DNA of 64,000 nucleotides from Acinetobacter sp. SFB (GCF_001647545.1 NZ_LSZH01000011.1:507240-571239); one strand, 5' to 3'. Shown: positions 8,201 through 17,313, numbered from the stretch's first letter. Notes: a model not told the origin generated them from the letters alone. Made by a program: numbers and translations.

Positions 8201-8980
8201 TTAAACAGCTCGGCGTTTTTCAATCAGTTTGCCAAAGAACAGCCCCGTTTCAAATAACAGCCACATGGGAATGGCCAGCATGATCATGGAAAGCGCATCC
8301 GGTGGGGTTACAAACATCGCGACAAAGAAACAGCCCACCACAATAAAACGCCGTTTTTCGACGAGCTGTTGGGTAGAAACCACTCCAATTAAAATCAGCA
8401 CCAGGGTAATGATCGGGATTTCAAAGGTAAAACCAAATACCAGGAACAGTTTTAAACAGAAAGCCAAGTAACTGTTAATGTCGGTCATTGGGGCGACCGT
8501 TTCCGGTGAAACACTAATGAAAAAATGCAGAATAGAAGGTAGGGCAACGAAATAGGCGAAAGCAATCCCTGCATAAAACAAGCTGATGCTACCCAGCAGT
8601 AATGGCATGGCTAAGGTCTTTTCTTTTTCATAGAGTGCTGGTTTTACAAAGCGCCAAACTTGATAAATGATGAAAGGCATGGCCAACATCAAGGCAACGA
8701 AGAAATTTAACTTAAAGGGTGCCATGAATGTCGCGGTGACATCGGTGGCAATCATCGATGAGCTCACAGGGAGCTGCGCACGTAATGGCTCAGACATGAG
8801 TTGATAAGTTTGATTGGCAAAAGGCAATAAGCAAAAAAACAGTGCCAACAGTAAGCCTACAATTTTAAACAGATGCTGACGCAAGACCATGAGATGTCGT
8901 GTAATCGGCATTTCTTCCAGATTAGAAGAGTGTTGATCTGTCAGGGAAATGGGCAACTGGTTTTCTATAGGCGTACTCAT
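8201..8980 (-). CDS. tatC: Sec-independent translocase subunit TatC
   Basis: 259 residues with six membrane helices, the receptor component that recognises twin-arginine signal peptides together with TatB. Family features seen are the N-terminal MPITRHLMVLRQHLFK (HL/LR before helix 1), FVKPALYEKEK in the first cytoplasmic loop region, FGFTFEIPI with the conserved Glu, and FVTPPDALSM. Its start overlaps the tatB stop by 4 bp (ATGA), so the genes are translationally coupled. The next gene downstream, phoX, encodes a likely Tat substrate. Confidence 0.97.
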   Translation of the reverse strand: MSTPIENQLPISLTDQHSSNLEEMPITRHLMVLRQHLFKIVGLLLALFFCLLPFANQTYQLMSEPLRAQLPVSSSMIATDVTATFMAPFKLNFFVALMLAMPFIIYQVWRFVKPALYEKEKTLAMPLLLGSISLFYAGIAFAYFVALPSILHFFISVSPETVAPMTDINSYLAFCLKLFLVFGFTFEIPIITLVLILIGVVSTQQLVEKRRFIVVGCFFVAMFVTPPDALSMIMLAIPMWLLFETGLFFGKLIEKRRAV

Positions 8981-9444
8981 ACTGCCACCTTTAATTCATT
9001 TAACTGCGAAAGTGGAGGCACGATGTTTAAAGTCTTTTCTGTTGATGACCTAATGCTACCAGCACTTTGTGTGCTCAAATAAACGCTGGAAGACCGAGGT
9101 TGTTTAATAAAACTATAAATAGTGGGAGCATTTTTATTATGGAGCACTGCGTTTTGTAATACTGGTGATTTTGCAGGTTGTGCTTGTTGTTTTAGTTCAT
9201 GCATTTGAGTGTGCATCTTTTGTTCGAGCTCTTGAATCCGCTGCATTTCATTCTGCATCTGTTCACGTAATTCAGACAAACGCAGTTCGCGGTCAATATC
9301 ATTTTGTACATTGCTGATCATACGTTTGATTTTAGCGTACCATTTCCCTGCGAAACGTGCAGCTTCAGGAAGCTTATCTGGCCCAAGCACCAATAAACTA
9401 ATAATGCCAAAAGCCAGCAGTTCAGTCATACCAATATTGAGCAT
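8977..9444 (-). CDS. tatB: Sec-independent translocase subunit TatB
   Basis: 155 residues. An N-terminal membrane helix (MLNIGMTELLAFGIISLLVL) is followed by the conserved GPDKLPEAAR hinge and amphipathic helix, and a long Gln/Glu-rich coiled segment (about residues 55-90), the usual TatB layout. TatB partners TatC in substrate recognition. It begins 6 bp after tatA ends and overlaps tatC by 4 bp. Confidence 0.95.
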   Translation of the reverse strand: MLNIGMTELLAFGIISLLVLGPDKLPEAARFAGKWYAKIKRMISNVQNDIDRELRLSELREQMQNEMQRIQELEQKMHTQMHELKQQAQPAKSPVLQNAVLHNKNAPTIYSFIKQPRSSSVYLSTQSAGSIRSSTEKTLNIVPPLSQLNELKVAV

Positions 9445-9450
9445 AAGGTT

Positions 9451-9684
9451 TTAGCCTGAGTGGGTTTTTGCCGGAGAATTAACATCAGAATGGCTGTTTT
9501 GATGTTCAATTGTTTTAGGTTCATTTAATGACGAAATAGGGGTTTCATCTTCCTTGATCGACTTTTTAAAATCTTTGACTGCACCACCGACATCTTTACC
9601 TAAATTTTTTAGTTTTGATGTGCCAAACAATAAAAGTACCACTATTGCAAAAATTACAACGTGCCAAATCGATAATCCTGCCAT
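9451..9684 (-). CDS. tatA: Sec-independent translocase subunit TatA
   Basis: 77 residues: a short N-terminal membrane helix ([15 protein letters not shown]), then [20 protein letters not shown], the TatA hinge and amphipathic helix, and a polar tail. TatA oligomerises to form the translocation path. It is the first gene of tatABC. Confidence 0.96.
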   Translation of the reverse strand: MAGLSIWHVVIFAIVVLLLFGTSKLKNLGKDVGGAVKDFKKSIKEDETPISSLNEPKTIEHQNSHSDVNSPAKTHSG

Positions 9685-9728
9685 GTCCTTTACTCATTTT
9701 TTATTTAGCACCATCTGAACATGTTGCG

Positions 9729-9757
9729 ATGACAGCAATGTGACTGAAAAATTGCAG
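9729..9757 (-). promoter_or_regulatory. Possible PHO-box repeats upstream of tatA
   Basis: Read on the minus strand: CTGCAAT (9757-9751), CAGTCAC (9746-9740), CTGTCAT (9735-9729), again on an exact 11-bp pitch and ending about 45 bp before the tatA start. Only the last unit is a perfect match. A good -10 is not evident at the expected distance. It is supported mainly by the identical geometry at phoX. Confidence 0.45.
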
Positions 9758-9838
9758 TTTAAAGACAAAAGGCATTTAATCTGATGTTGTGCTTGATTCG
9801 GTGCTAGCATATTTATACTGAGTACTTGGAATGACGTT

Positions 9839-10714
9839 GTGGCTTTGCTGTTACCGCTTTTTGGCTTTTTATTTGGCTGGGGACTTGCTACAAGCCAATT
9901 TTCAACACGTTTAAAATCACTGTTTGCGAGCCTATTGGCCCGAGTTTTTATCCCCGTCGTAATTATTTACCACATGGTGTTTTATCAAGCGGGCAGCTTG
10001 AGTTTGATGCTCTTTAGCTTTGTGGTTGCGGTGCTGCTGTTCTATTTTTCCCTTGTATTGTCTAAAGACCCATTGCGAGCTTTATGTTTTAGCTATGTCA
10101 ATATGGCATGGCTAGGCTTTCCTTTTGCAATTGCTTTATTTGGCCCTGAAATTAGTGCGCCGATGGTGGCTTTATATGTGGGCGGTTCTATTTTTGGTAA
10201 TATTTGGGCAGTCACTTCCGTCAGTTCAGACAAACAAGCTATCCCTGATATTGCAAAAAAAGTCATGCAATCTCCCCCCATACTGGCATTAAGTGTGGCC
10301 CTGATCTGTCGAATATTGGGTGTGCAGCATTTGGAATTACATCAATCGCTGGATCTCATTTATAGCCTGGCTAAAACTGGAATGAGCTTTACTGGAATGT
10401 GCGTATTGGGGATGTGGTTACAGCAGACCAAAGTGTATAAAAAAGATTTACTGCAGAGCAGTGGTGTTGCCGTATTAAAACTTGGTTGTGGTGTCGTGTT
10501 GTGTGGACTGACATATTGGGTGATTCCAATACCGAATATTGGACAATATATTGGGGTAATGTTCTTATTGTTCTGTTTACCGCCAGCAGCCAATATTGTG
10601 GCATTAGAAACTTACTATCAAGGCACTGGCACTTCTGCCAGATATATCGCTTCAGGAACAATTGTTAGCTGTGGTGTGGTGATGTTATATGGCGTGGTGT
10701 TGCATTTTATTTAA
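9839..10714 (+). CDS. AEC-family (auxin efflux carrier-like) transporter
   Basis: 291 residues, about nine or ten membrane helices arranged as two halves. The first half has FIPVVIIYHM and NMAWLGFPFAIALFG, and the second has LPPAANIVALETYY near residue 243, matching the P-containing, Asn-containing motif of the AEC family (PF03547). The substrate is unknown; bacterial members include malate, malonate and other organic-acid carriers. The frame starts with GTG at 9839; no in-frame ATG is available upstream. It is divergent from tatA. Confidence 0.8.
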   Translation: MALLLPLFGFLFGWGLATSQFSTRLKSLFASLLARVFIPVVIIYHMVFYQAGSLSLMLFSFVVAVLLFYFSLVLSKDPLRALCFSYVNMAWLGFPFAIALFGPEISAPMVALYVGGSIFGNIWAVTSVSSDKQAIPDIAKKVMQSPPILALSVALICRILGVQHLELHQSLDLIYSLAKTGMSFTGMCVLGMWLQQTKVYKKDLLQSSGVAVLKLGCGVVLCGLTYWVIPIPNIGQYIGVMFLLFCLPPAANIVALETYYQGTGTSARYIASGTIVSCGVVMLYGVVLHFI

Positions 10715-10875
10715 AGCTGAATCTCCCTGTTCAATATCTTCCTTATCTTTTTGAAGAGGGCTTTTCCTGCCTTTATGAAAGCAAGACAAGGCGAGATTTA
10801 TGAACCAGAATTGAAATTTCCTCTCCTGAGCCAGATCTGGCACAAGAGAGGGGGACGTTCTTTGAGAGCAAGAAA

Positions 10876-11502
10876 TTACTTCTCTAAACTCGCCTTAAAC
10901 AGTTTCATCGCCTGACCACGATGGCTGATCTTGTTTTTATCTTCCTTACTCATTTCTGCGCTAGAAATGCCCAGCTCAGGCAACCAGAACAAAGGGTCAT
11001 AGCCAAAGCCATTTTCACCACGCGCTGTTTCCAGAACTTCACCTGTCCAGATGCCCTGAAAAATTTGTGGAAGCGGATCTTCTGCATGTTGAACTAGAGC
11101 CAGGACACAGACAAACATCCCTTCAATCACTTCGCCGTCTTTACGTAACGGTTTTAAGTCCGCTAACAGTTTTTCATTATTGGCAGCGTCATTGCCATGC
11201 TCACCGGCATAACGTGCAGAGTAGATTCCAGGTGCACCGCCTAAAATAGGTACACAAATCCCGGAATCATCGGCAATGGCCGGTTTGCCTGAAATTTTGG
11301 CTGCATGACGGGCTTTAATAATTGCATTTTCGACAAAGCTTAAGCCGTCCTCGACAGCATCTTTAATGTTGAGTTTGCCTTGAGCAACCACTTCGACAGG
11401 TAGATTCAGTTCAGCAAACAGTTTTTCAAATTCGGCAATTTTACCTTTGTTATTGCTTGCAAGCACCAGTGTGCCTTGGGATAACCAATCTGTAGAAGCC
11501 AT
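10876..11502 (-). CDS. rdgB: XTP/dITP diphosphatase (RdgB/HAM1 family)
   Basis: 208 residues. This family hydrolyses non-canonical purine triphosphates (XTP, ITP, dITP) to monophosphates, keeping deaminated bases out of nucleic acids. Motifs: LASNNKGKIAEF near the N-terminus (triphosphate binding), ENAIIKARHAA, ADDSGICV with the catalytic Asp, PGIYSARYAG, GFGYDPLFWLPE, and KNKISHRGQAMK at the end. The length is normal. It is a single gene, with a terminator for the preceding Sel1 gene just downstream of its start region. Confidence 0.96.
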   Translation of the reverse strand: MASTDWLSQGTLVLASNNKGKIAEFEKLFAELNLPVEVVAQGKLNIKDAVEDGLSFVENAIIKARHAAKISGKPAIADDSGICVPILGGAPGIYSARYAGEHGNDAANNEKLLADLKPLRKDGEVIEGMFVCVLALVQHAEDPLPQIFQGIWTGEVLETARGENGFGYDPLFWLPELGISSAEMSKEDKNKISHRGQAMKLFKASLEK

Positions 11503-11564
11503 GATTTCGATCTTTATTTGAAAATGATTGTGCGTATTTTAGCAAACTTATCTAGAGAATTTAG

Positions 11565-11590
11565 CCAATAAAAAAGCACCCGAAGGTGCT
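11565..11590 (-). terminator. Terminator after the metX-metW-Sel1 operon
   Basis: On the minus strand AGCACC, loop TTCG, GGTGCT, then a T-run. Confidence 0.9.
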
Positions 11591-11617
11591 GTTTAGAATC
11601 AAGTAAAATTTTCTAAA

Positions 11618-12205
11618 TTACTGAGCCTGAATCCATTTGTCGGCACGGTCACGTGCCATACGAATTTGCTCTTGAGTTAAGTTGGCAGCCAAAGCTGTTT
11701 TCTTGCCTTCAGACAATGAAATAACTTTATTGTCGAGCATGCCATCACGGGTAGACAGTTCATACCATTGATATGCGCCAACGTAATTTTTCTTTTGCTC
11801 TTCCATCATGGCAAGATTAAAGCTGGCACGGTTGTCACCATGACTTGCAGCTTTTTCAAAGTATTTACGCGCCAAAGTTTCGTCTTTTTTGGTGCCCATA
11901 CCATCAGCCAGCATGCGACCGACATTCAATTGGGCAGCAGTCAGACCTTGGTCCGCAGCGGCTTTGTACCATGCAAAAGCTTGCTGTATATCTGTTTGAA
12001 TATCTTTGCCGAGTTGATATTTGGTCGCCAAATAAAACTGCGCAGCGGCTTGACCAGATTTTGCTGACTTAATCAGGCTATTAATATCCATGACAGAGTA
12101 TTGTGCAGCTTGACTGGAAATAGACGGTGCTGGTGCAACATAATCCGCATGGGCTTGAATGCTAAAAAAACCAAACAATAGTGTGCTTAATAATATTTTT
12201 TTCAT
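11618..12205 (-). CDS. Exported Sel1-repeat protein
   Basis: 195 residues. Residues 1-20 form a Sec signal peptide ending at AHA. Sel1-type TPR repeats follow: SGQAAAQFYLATKYQLGKDI with AFAWYKAAADQGL, then TAAQLNVGRMLADGMGTKKD with ARKYFEKAASHGD, and a shorter third unit (ASFNLAMMEEQ, GAYQWYELSTRDG). Such repeats form helical scaffolds for protein contacts; the partner here is unknown. Its start overlaps the end of metW by 4 bp, so it is translated with the methionine genes although it looks unrelated to them. Confidence 0.85.
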   Translation of the reverse strand: MKKILLSTLLFGFFSIQAHADYVAPAPSISSQAAQYSVMDINSLIKSAKSGQAAAQFYLATKYQLGKDIQTDIQQAFAWYKAAADQGLTAAQLNVGRMLADGMGTKKDETLARKYFEKAASHGDNRASFNLAMMEEQKKNYVGAYQWYELSTRDGMLDNKVISLSEGKKTALAANLTQEQIRMARDRADKWIQAQ

Positions 12206-12795
12206 AGTGCGCTCACTCGATAAATAGCGACTTCACCAAACAGATTCGGGACATGTTTACTGAGTAAACTACCTTGTTGATCCCCATTCACGGCGAGTCG
12301 ATTAATAATCCGGATATCATTTTCAGCACAAAGTGCTTCAAAATCACGGAAAGTACATAAGTGGATATTAGGTGTGTTATACCACATATAGGGTAAAGCA
12401 TTGGAAACAGGCATCATTCCTTTTAAAGCCAAGAAAGAACGCGTCTTCCAATGCGCAAAGTTTGGAAAGGTAATAATTGCTTGTTTCCCCACACGCACCA
12501 TATCACGCAATAATACGTCTGGTGCATCAACTGCCTGCAAAGCCTGTGCCATCACAACATAGTCAAATGACTGGTCTGCAAAGCGGCTTAAACCGAGATT
12601 CAAGTCTTGTTGGATGATATTTAACCCTCGACTGACCGCAATTGCAATCTTTTCCTGATCAATTTCCAATCCATAGGCACGAATATTGTGCTTTTTACCC
12701 ATATGAGCCAGCAGTTCACCATCGCCACAACCTAAATCGAGTACGCTTGAATCAGGTTTAATCCAGGTCTCTGCCAATTGATGATCGATACGCAT
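12202..12795 (-). CDS. metW: Methionine biosynthesis protein MetW
   Basis: 197 residues with a class I methyltransferase fold: SVLDLGCGDGELL is motif I and AYGLEIDQEK follows as the acidic loop. MetW works together with MetX and is required for homoserine acylation in several proteobacteria. Its start overlaps the metX stop (TAATG) and its end overlaps the Sel1 gene by 4 bp, so it is in a tightly coupled operon. Confidence 0.94.
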   Translation of the reverse strand: MRIDHQLAETWIKPDSSVLDLGCGDGELLAHMGKKHNIRAYGLEIDQEKIAIAVSRGLNIIQQDLNLGLSRFADQSFDYVVMAQALQAVDAPDVLLRDMVRVGKQAIITFPNFAHWKTRSFLALKGMMPVSNALPYMWYNTPNIHLCTFRDFEALCAENDIRIINRLAVNGDQQGSLLSKHVPNLFGEVAIYRVSAL

Positions 12796-13955
12796 TACAC
12801 AGTCTCCTTAGGGGTTGTTGCAAGGTGTTCTACACCACCTAAAAATGCCCGTAATGATTTAACGTAAAGCGGAATAGGGAACAGGAACGAGTCATGGCCT
12901 TGTTCTGCATCAATATCGACATAGCTGACAGGCTTATGATTGGTGATCAGCGCATCCACAATTTCTTGTGAACGCTTCGGGGTAAAACGCCAATCCGTGG
13001 TGAATGAAACCACCAGAAAACGGCATTGGGTATTCGCCATCGCCTTGGTTAAAGACAACTCATATTCACGTGCAGGATCGAAATAATCCAGTGCTTTGGT
13101 CATAATCAGATAGGTATTGGCATCAAAGTTACGGCTGAATTGCTCACCTTGATAACGCAAATAGCTTTCGACCTGGAATTCGACGTCAAAACCATACATA
13201 AACTTGCCCGACTTTAAGTCACGGCCAAATTTCTGTTTCATGGCTTCTTCAGATAGGTAGGTGATATGACCGACCATACGCGCCAAAATGAGGCCACGTT
13301 TTGGATAGCTGTCATTTTCCAAATAACGGCCGTTATGGAAATCTGGGTCCGATAAAATCGACTGACGCGCCACTTCATTAAAGGCAATATTCTGTGCCGA
13401 CAGTTTGGGTGCACTGGCAATGATCACGCAATTTTTTAGACGGTCAGGATAATCCACTGACCATTGCATGGCTTGCATCCCCCCAAGCGAACCGCCAATC
13501 ACCGAGTACCACACCTCAATCTCTAAACGGTCAGACAGCATGGCTTGGGTTTTGACCCAGTCACGAACGGTGACCAAAGGAAAATCTGGACCATAAGGGC
13601 GGTTTTCATTTTCAGGATTAGGCGAGATCGGGCCGGTAGATCCACTGCAACCCCCAATGTTGTTGAGGGCAACAACAAAGAATTTAGAGGTATCAATCGC
13701 TTTGCCGGGACCAATACAGGCATCCCACCAACCTGGTTTTTTATCATCTTCATGATGATAGCCTGCAGCATGATGATGCCCGGACAACGCATGGCAAATC
13801 AGAATCGCATTGGATTTATCTGCATTAAGCGTACCGTAGGTTTCAACCATGATTTCGAAACGAGGGAGAATGCGACCACATTCAAGCTCTAACGGCTCTT
13901 CGAATGAGAACTTTTGTGGGGTAACGAGACCCACTGAGTCAGTTGGAAAAGACAC
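12795..13955 (-). CDS. metX: Homoserine O-acyltransferase MetX
   Basis: An alpha/beta-hydrolase-fold acyltransferase making O-acetyl- or O-succinyl-homoserine, the first committed step of methionine synthesis. Nucleophile elbow GGSLGGMQ (Ser), ALSGHHH near the N-terminus, Asp in TTDWRF and His in GHDSFL form the catalytic apparatus. I start at GTG 13955 ([10 protein letters not shown]), giving 386 residues; a longer TTG start at 13994 lies within the leuA terminator hairpin region and is unlikely. The acyl donor (acetyl- or succinyl-CoA) cannot be decided by inspection. It is first in metX-metW-Sel1. Confidence 0.93.
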   Translation of the reverse strand: MSFPTDSVGLVTPQKFSFEEPLELECGRILPRFEIMVETYGTLNADKSNAILICHALSGHHHAAGYHHEDDKKPGWWDACIGPGKAIDTSKFFVVALNNIGGCSGSTGPISPNPENENRPYGPDFPLVTVRDWVKTQAMLSDRLEIEVWYSVIGGSLGGMQAMQWSVDYPDRLKNCVIIASAPKLSAQNIAFNEVARQSILSDPDFHNGRYLENDSYPKRGLILARMVGHITYLSEEAMKQKFGRDLKSGKFMYGFDVEFQVESYLRYQGEQFSRNFDANTYLIMTKALDYFDPAREYELSLTKAMANTQCRFLVVSFTTDWRFTPKRSQEIVDALITNHKPVSYVDIDAEQGHDSFLFPIPLYVKSLRAFLGGVEHLATTPKETV

Positions 13956-13991
13956 AGGAATAATTCGCCTTAAATCTTTAGGATGTATAAA

Positions 13992-14018
13992 CAAAAGGAT
14001 ACCACTTGAGGGTATCCT
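13992..14018 (-). terminator. Terminator after leuA
   Basis: On the minus strand GGATACC, 7-nt loop, GGTATCC, then TTTTGTTT. It sits between leuA and metX. Confidence 0.85.
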
Positions 14019-14056
14019 TCTAAAGTCATTTTAGTGCTAAATATTATTGCTAATAC

Positions 14057-15754
14057 TTATACGGTAGCCACAGCAACCTGTTCTGTGCTGAGTACACCTT
14101 GCTCGATTAAACGGTTGGTGCAGGCAATGATCGCTTCGATTGATGCAGTCACAATATTGTCATGAACACCTGCACCGAATGCAGATTTACCAGTGCCTTT
14201 CACTTGAAGCTCAATTAAAGCCAATGCTTTGGCATGCGCACCCGAGCCAATGCTACGTTCTTCATAGTTCAACACATCAATTGGCAATTGTAATGCATTC
14301 AAGATGGCAGAAATTGGACCGTTACCTTCACCGCGTAATTGCTGGGTTTCACCATTAATGCCGATATCTAGCTCAATGACCTGATTGCCATTTTCATCAG
14401 ACAATTTGTAGTTTTTGGTAGAATAATGACCATCTTTAGTTGCAACATAATTCTGTTTGAACAAAGCCCAAATATCTTGTGCTGAAACTTCTTTAGCTTG
14501 CTCATCCGTTACTTGCTGCACCGCTTGCGAGAATTCAATTTGTAAACGGCGCGGTAACACCACATTGTAATTTGATTCTAACAAGTAAGAAATACCGCCT
14601 TTACCTGACTGTGAATTGACACGAATCACCGCATCATAATCACGACCTAAATCTTTAGGGTCAATTGGCAAGTAAGGCATATCCCACATTTCTTGGGTTT
14701 TCTGGAACTCGAAACCTTTCTTGATAGCATCTTGATGCGAACCCGAGAATGCGGTGAATACCAAGTCGCCAGCATACGGATGACGCGGATGCACTGGCAA
14801 ACCTGTACATTCTTCAACGGTCGCAATGATTTCGTTGATGTTGGAGAAGTCCAAGTTTGGTGCAACACCCTGGGTATACATATTCAAGGCAATCGCTGCC
14901 ACATCGACGTTACCGGTACGTTCACCATTTCCAAATACACAACCTTCGACACGGTCAGCACCGGCCATAATTGCCAATTCTGAAGCGGCAATACCACAAC
15001 CCCGGTCATTGTGACAGTGAACTGAAATGATTACGCCATCACGACGTTGAATGTTGCGGTGCATCCATTCAATTTGGTCGGCATACACATGCGGACCTGA
15101 CACTTCTACTGTCGCAGGTAAGTTTAAGATCACTTTATTGGTCGGCGATGCTTCCCAGATTTCAGTCACCGCATCACAAACATCTTTTGCCACTTCTAAT
15201 TCAGTCGCTGTGAAGCATTCTGGACTGTATTGGAATACAAATTCAGTATTTGGATATTGCGCTGCATATTCTTTTACTTTGGTCGCTGCATTTACTGCCA
15301 ATTTTTTGGCACCGGCAACATCGACATTCAACACTTTTTCACGGAAAGTCGGGGAGTTTGAGTTGTAGATATGCACGATCGCACGTTTTGCACCGATTAA
15401 AGATTCAAAAGTACGTTGAATCAAGTGATCACGCGCCTGAACCAAAACTTCGATGTAAACGTCATCTGGAATATGATTTTCTTCAATCAATTTACGGGTG
15501 AAGTCAAAGTCAATTTGCGATGCAGAAGGGAAACCAATTTCAATATGCTTAAAGCCAATTTTTACCAACATCTGGAACATTTTAAATTTCTGTTCCATAT
15601 CCATTGGTTCGAAAATCGCTTGGTTACCGTCACGAAGGTCGGTACTCATCCAAATGGGCGCTTTATTGATTTCATTATTTGGCCATTGACGGTCTGGCAA
15701 GTCTACACGTTGATACATGCGACGGTATTTTTTACTTGGATCAGCCAACATCAT
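14057..15754 (-). CDS. leuA: 2-isopropylmalate synthase
   Basis: 565 residues, the longer LeuA form. It condenses acetyl-CoA with 2-oxoisovalerate, the first step of leucine synthesis. The N-terminal TIM barrel has STDLRDGNQA (near residue 38, catalytic Arg-Asp) and the metal-binding HCHNDRGCG (near residue 244). The C-terminal regulatory domain, which normally binds leucine, spans roughly residues 430-560. AAGGAG precedes the first of two ATGs, which I use as the start. It is a single gene with its own terminator. Confidence 0.96.
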   Translation of the reverse strand: MMLADPSKKYRRMYQRVDLPDRQWPNNEINKAPIWMSTDLRDGNQAIFEPMDMEQKFKMFQMLVKIGFKHIEIGFPSASQIDFDFTRKLIEENHIPDDVYIEVLVQARDHLIQRTFESLIGAKRAIVHIYNSNSPTFREKVLNVDVAGAKKLAVNAATKVKEYAAQYPNTEFVFQYSPECFTATELEVAKDVCDAVTEIWEASPTNKVILNLPATVEVSGPHVYADQIEWMHRNIQRRDGVIISVHCHNDRGCGIAASELAIMAGADRVEGCVFGNGERTGNVDVAAIALNMYTQGVAPNLDFSNINEIIATVEECTGLPVHPRHPYAGDLVFTAFSGSHQDAIKKGFEFQKTQEMWDMPYLPIDPKDLGRDYDAVIRVNSQSGKGGISYLLESNYNVVLPRRLQIEFSQAVQQVTDEQAKEVSAQDIWALFKQNYVATKDGHYSTKNYKLSDENGNQVIELDIGINGETQQLRGEGNGPISAILNALQLPIDVLNYEERSIGSGAHAKALALIELQVKGTGKSAFGAGVHDNIVTASIEAIIACTNRLIEQGVLSTEQVAVATV

Positions 15755-16022
15755 GAGGTAACTCCTTGTGTAGCATGCATTGCTTAAGTCGTGGATAACG
15801 GCAACGTACTACGAATATAGATTGTGTCTATTCTAGCAATTTACAAGTCTGTCACTGGAAGACATTAGTCGAAAGTTGTAATAAAACCAATGCATTCTGA
15901 TGATTTAGCTTTAGCGCAGATCTTGCAAATCTATAACTAAATATTAATCCACTTATTCCGAAAATAATTTTCTATTTTTGCGTTTACAGCAGCTTTGTAG
16001 AAAATATTTTCCATTAATTTGG
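15755..16022. other. leuA upstream region
   Basis: 268 bp, AT-rich. It holds the leuA leader and ribosome-binding site. A minus-strand TAGAAT at about 15833 could be a -10 box, but no convincing -35 accompanies it. I found no leucine-rich leader peptide or attenuator. Confidence 0.5.
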
Positions 16023-16286
16023 TTAATTGTGAAAAATATAATCGAAAGAGATCTGGTTTAATGTCACAGTTCCTGCTAAAGCCATGCTACTCTCAAATTC
16101 TTCCTTTAAAATTTTAATTACATACGCGATGCCTAAAGCACCTGCTACGGCTAAACCAGAAATATAAGGTCGAGCAATACAGACCGCTGTTGCAGCTAAA
16201 GCAGAAGCAGAGACACTGCTATAAGATATGGGTTTATATAGACCACCGAGTTTCCAGCTAAGCAGGGTGTCATGTGCTGAAAGCAT
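16023..16286 (-). pseudogene. 3' end of receptor remnant joined to an unrelated hydrophobic tail
   Basis: The first residues (LLSWKLGGLYKP) continue the TonB-dependent receptor pseudogene that starts further right. After about 16232 the frame no longer resembles a receptor barrel: it becomes an Ala/Gly-rich hydrophobic stretch (ATAVCIARPYISGLAVAGAL, GIAYVIKIL) followed by KEEFESSMALAGTVTLNQ. The alternative frames do not restore receptor sequence, so this looks like a deletion or recombination joint with another gene's end. The donor of the tail is not recognised. Confidence 0.5.
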
Positions 16287-17313
16287 GGTTGGTATAGGGG
16301 TAATCGCAAGTGTGGTTGCATCCGTATTGACAGTTAGTGCATCGTAATAATCAATACGGCCCCCCCATTTAGCTGGAAGCGTTCACCGAATTTAAGCGTA
16401 TCAAACAAATAAGCAGCAGCAGTATCCGTTTCACCGTTGGTGTAGCCACCGTTATAAATAAACCGGTTAATATCTGATTTCGATCAGGATGATATAAATT
16501 TGTCGGGGGGTGATGGCGGTTTGTCCGGACATTTGTGGGGTCATGGTTTTGTTATATTGCTGTTCTTTTAGAAACTCTAGACCTGCAAACACATCATTTT
16601 CAATGGCGCCAGTTTTTAAAGTTAAATTTAAAGTCGTCTGGTTCGCCAGAATCTTATTTTCCTGATCCACCCTTGACGAGAACGGCTTAGTTTCCAGTCA
16701 TTCTGATTGCTTGAACTGTTAGTACTCAGGCTATTAATCCCGGTTAATACACGTTACATATGGGTTTTGCCTAAACAGGTCATATTGGTCAGTTTTACAT
16801 TTTCCGCGAACTCAGTTTCAATCTTTGCCGTGAACATATCCGCATCGACATCTTCATGATCATTTACCTGACCATAATAATTTTCACGGTTGACGTTAGG
16901 TGCTGAAGTTAAAGCTGCATCTGTATTGTAAAAATTTTTCATTGCTACGGTGGGAATACCGCCATCTGGAATATTACGTTGACGGACATGTTGCGAATAG
17001 AGATACAGGCGTGTAGGGCTATCTAAGCCAAAGGCAATTGAAGGGACAATAGCCCAGCTATTATTTTCAATATAATCGCGACCGTCCACACCGCCGTCTT
17101 GTCCCATTGCATTTAAGCGAAAAGCACTGCCATTATTAATTACCTCGTTAATGTCGGCAGTCAGACGTCCATGCTTAGCGGTCTTATAAGTTGCAGAGAT
17201 TTCTCGACTATCTTCTGTCTGAGGAAGTTTTTTGGCGACGTTAATATAACCTGATGCCGATCCACGACTTGCTTCTGCACCAGAAAGACCTTTGACGACT
17301 TCAATGCCATTTT
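16232..17313 (-). pseudogene. Decayed TonB-dependent siderophore receptor
   Basis: Read across frames on the minus strand, this is a receptor fragment. It begins inside the plug at IEVVKGLSGAEASRGSASGY, continues with INEVINNGSAFRLNAMGQ and SIAFGLDSPTRLYLYSQHV, and further on shows GGYTNGETDTAAAYLFDTLK and RIDYYDALTVNT. The signal peptide, TonB box and first part of the plug are gone, and so is most of the C-terminal barrel. There are stops and frame changes near 16750, near 16500 and at a run of seven G (C on the plus strand) at about 16360. It resembles the intact piuA next door (SITFGLDTPTRATLSYYYL), so it is probably a former second siderophore receptor of the same family. Confidence 0.85.

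Noticed and set aside
10715..10875. CT-rich palindromic patches between the AEC gene and rdgB
   Set aside because: They loosely recall the REP-like element (CCTCTCC...AGAGGGGG), but the pairing is too weak to call a repeat.
13956..14056. SAM or other methionine riboswitch before metX
   Set aside because: The upstream space is only the leuA terminator and about 40 bp; there is no room or conserved structure for a riboswitch.
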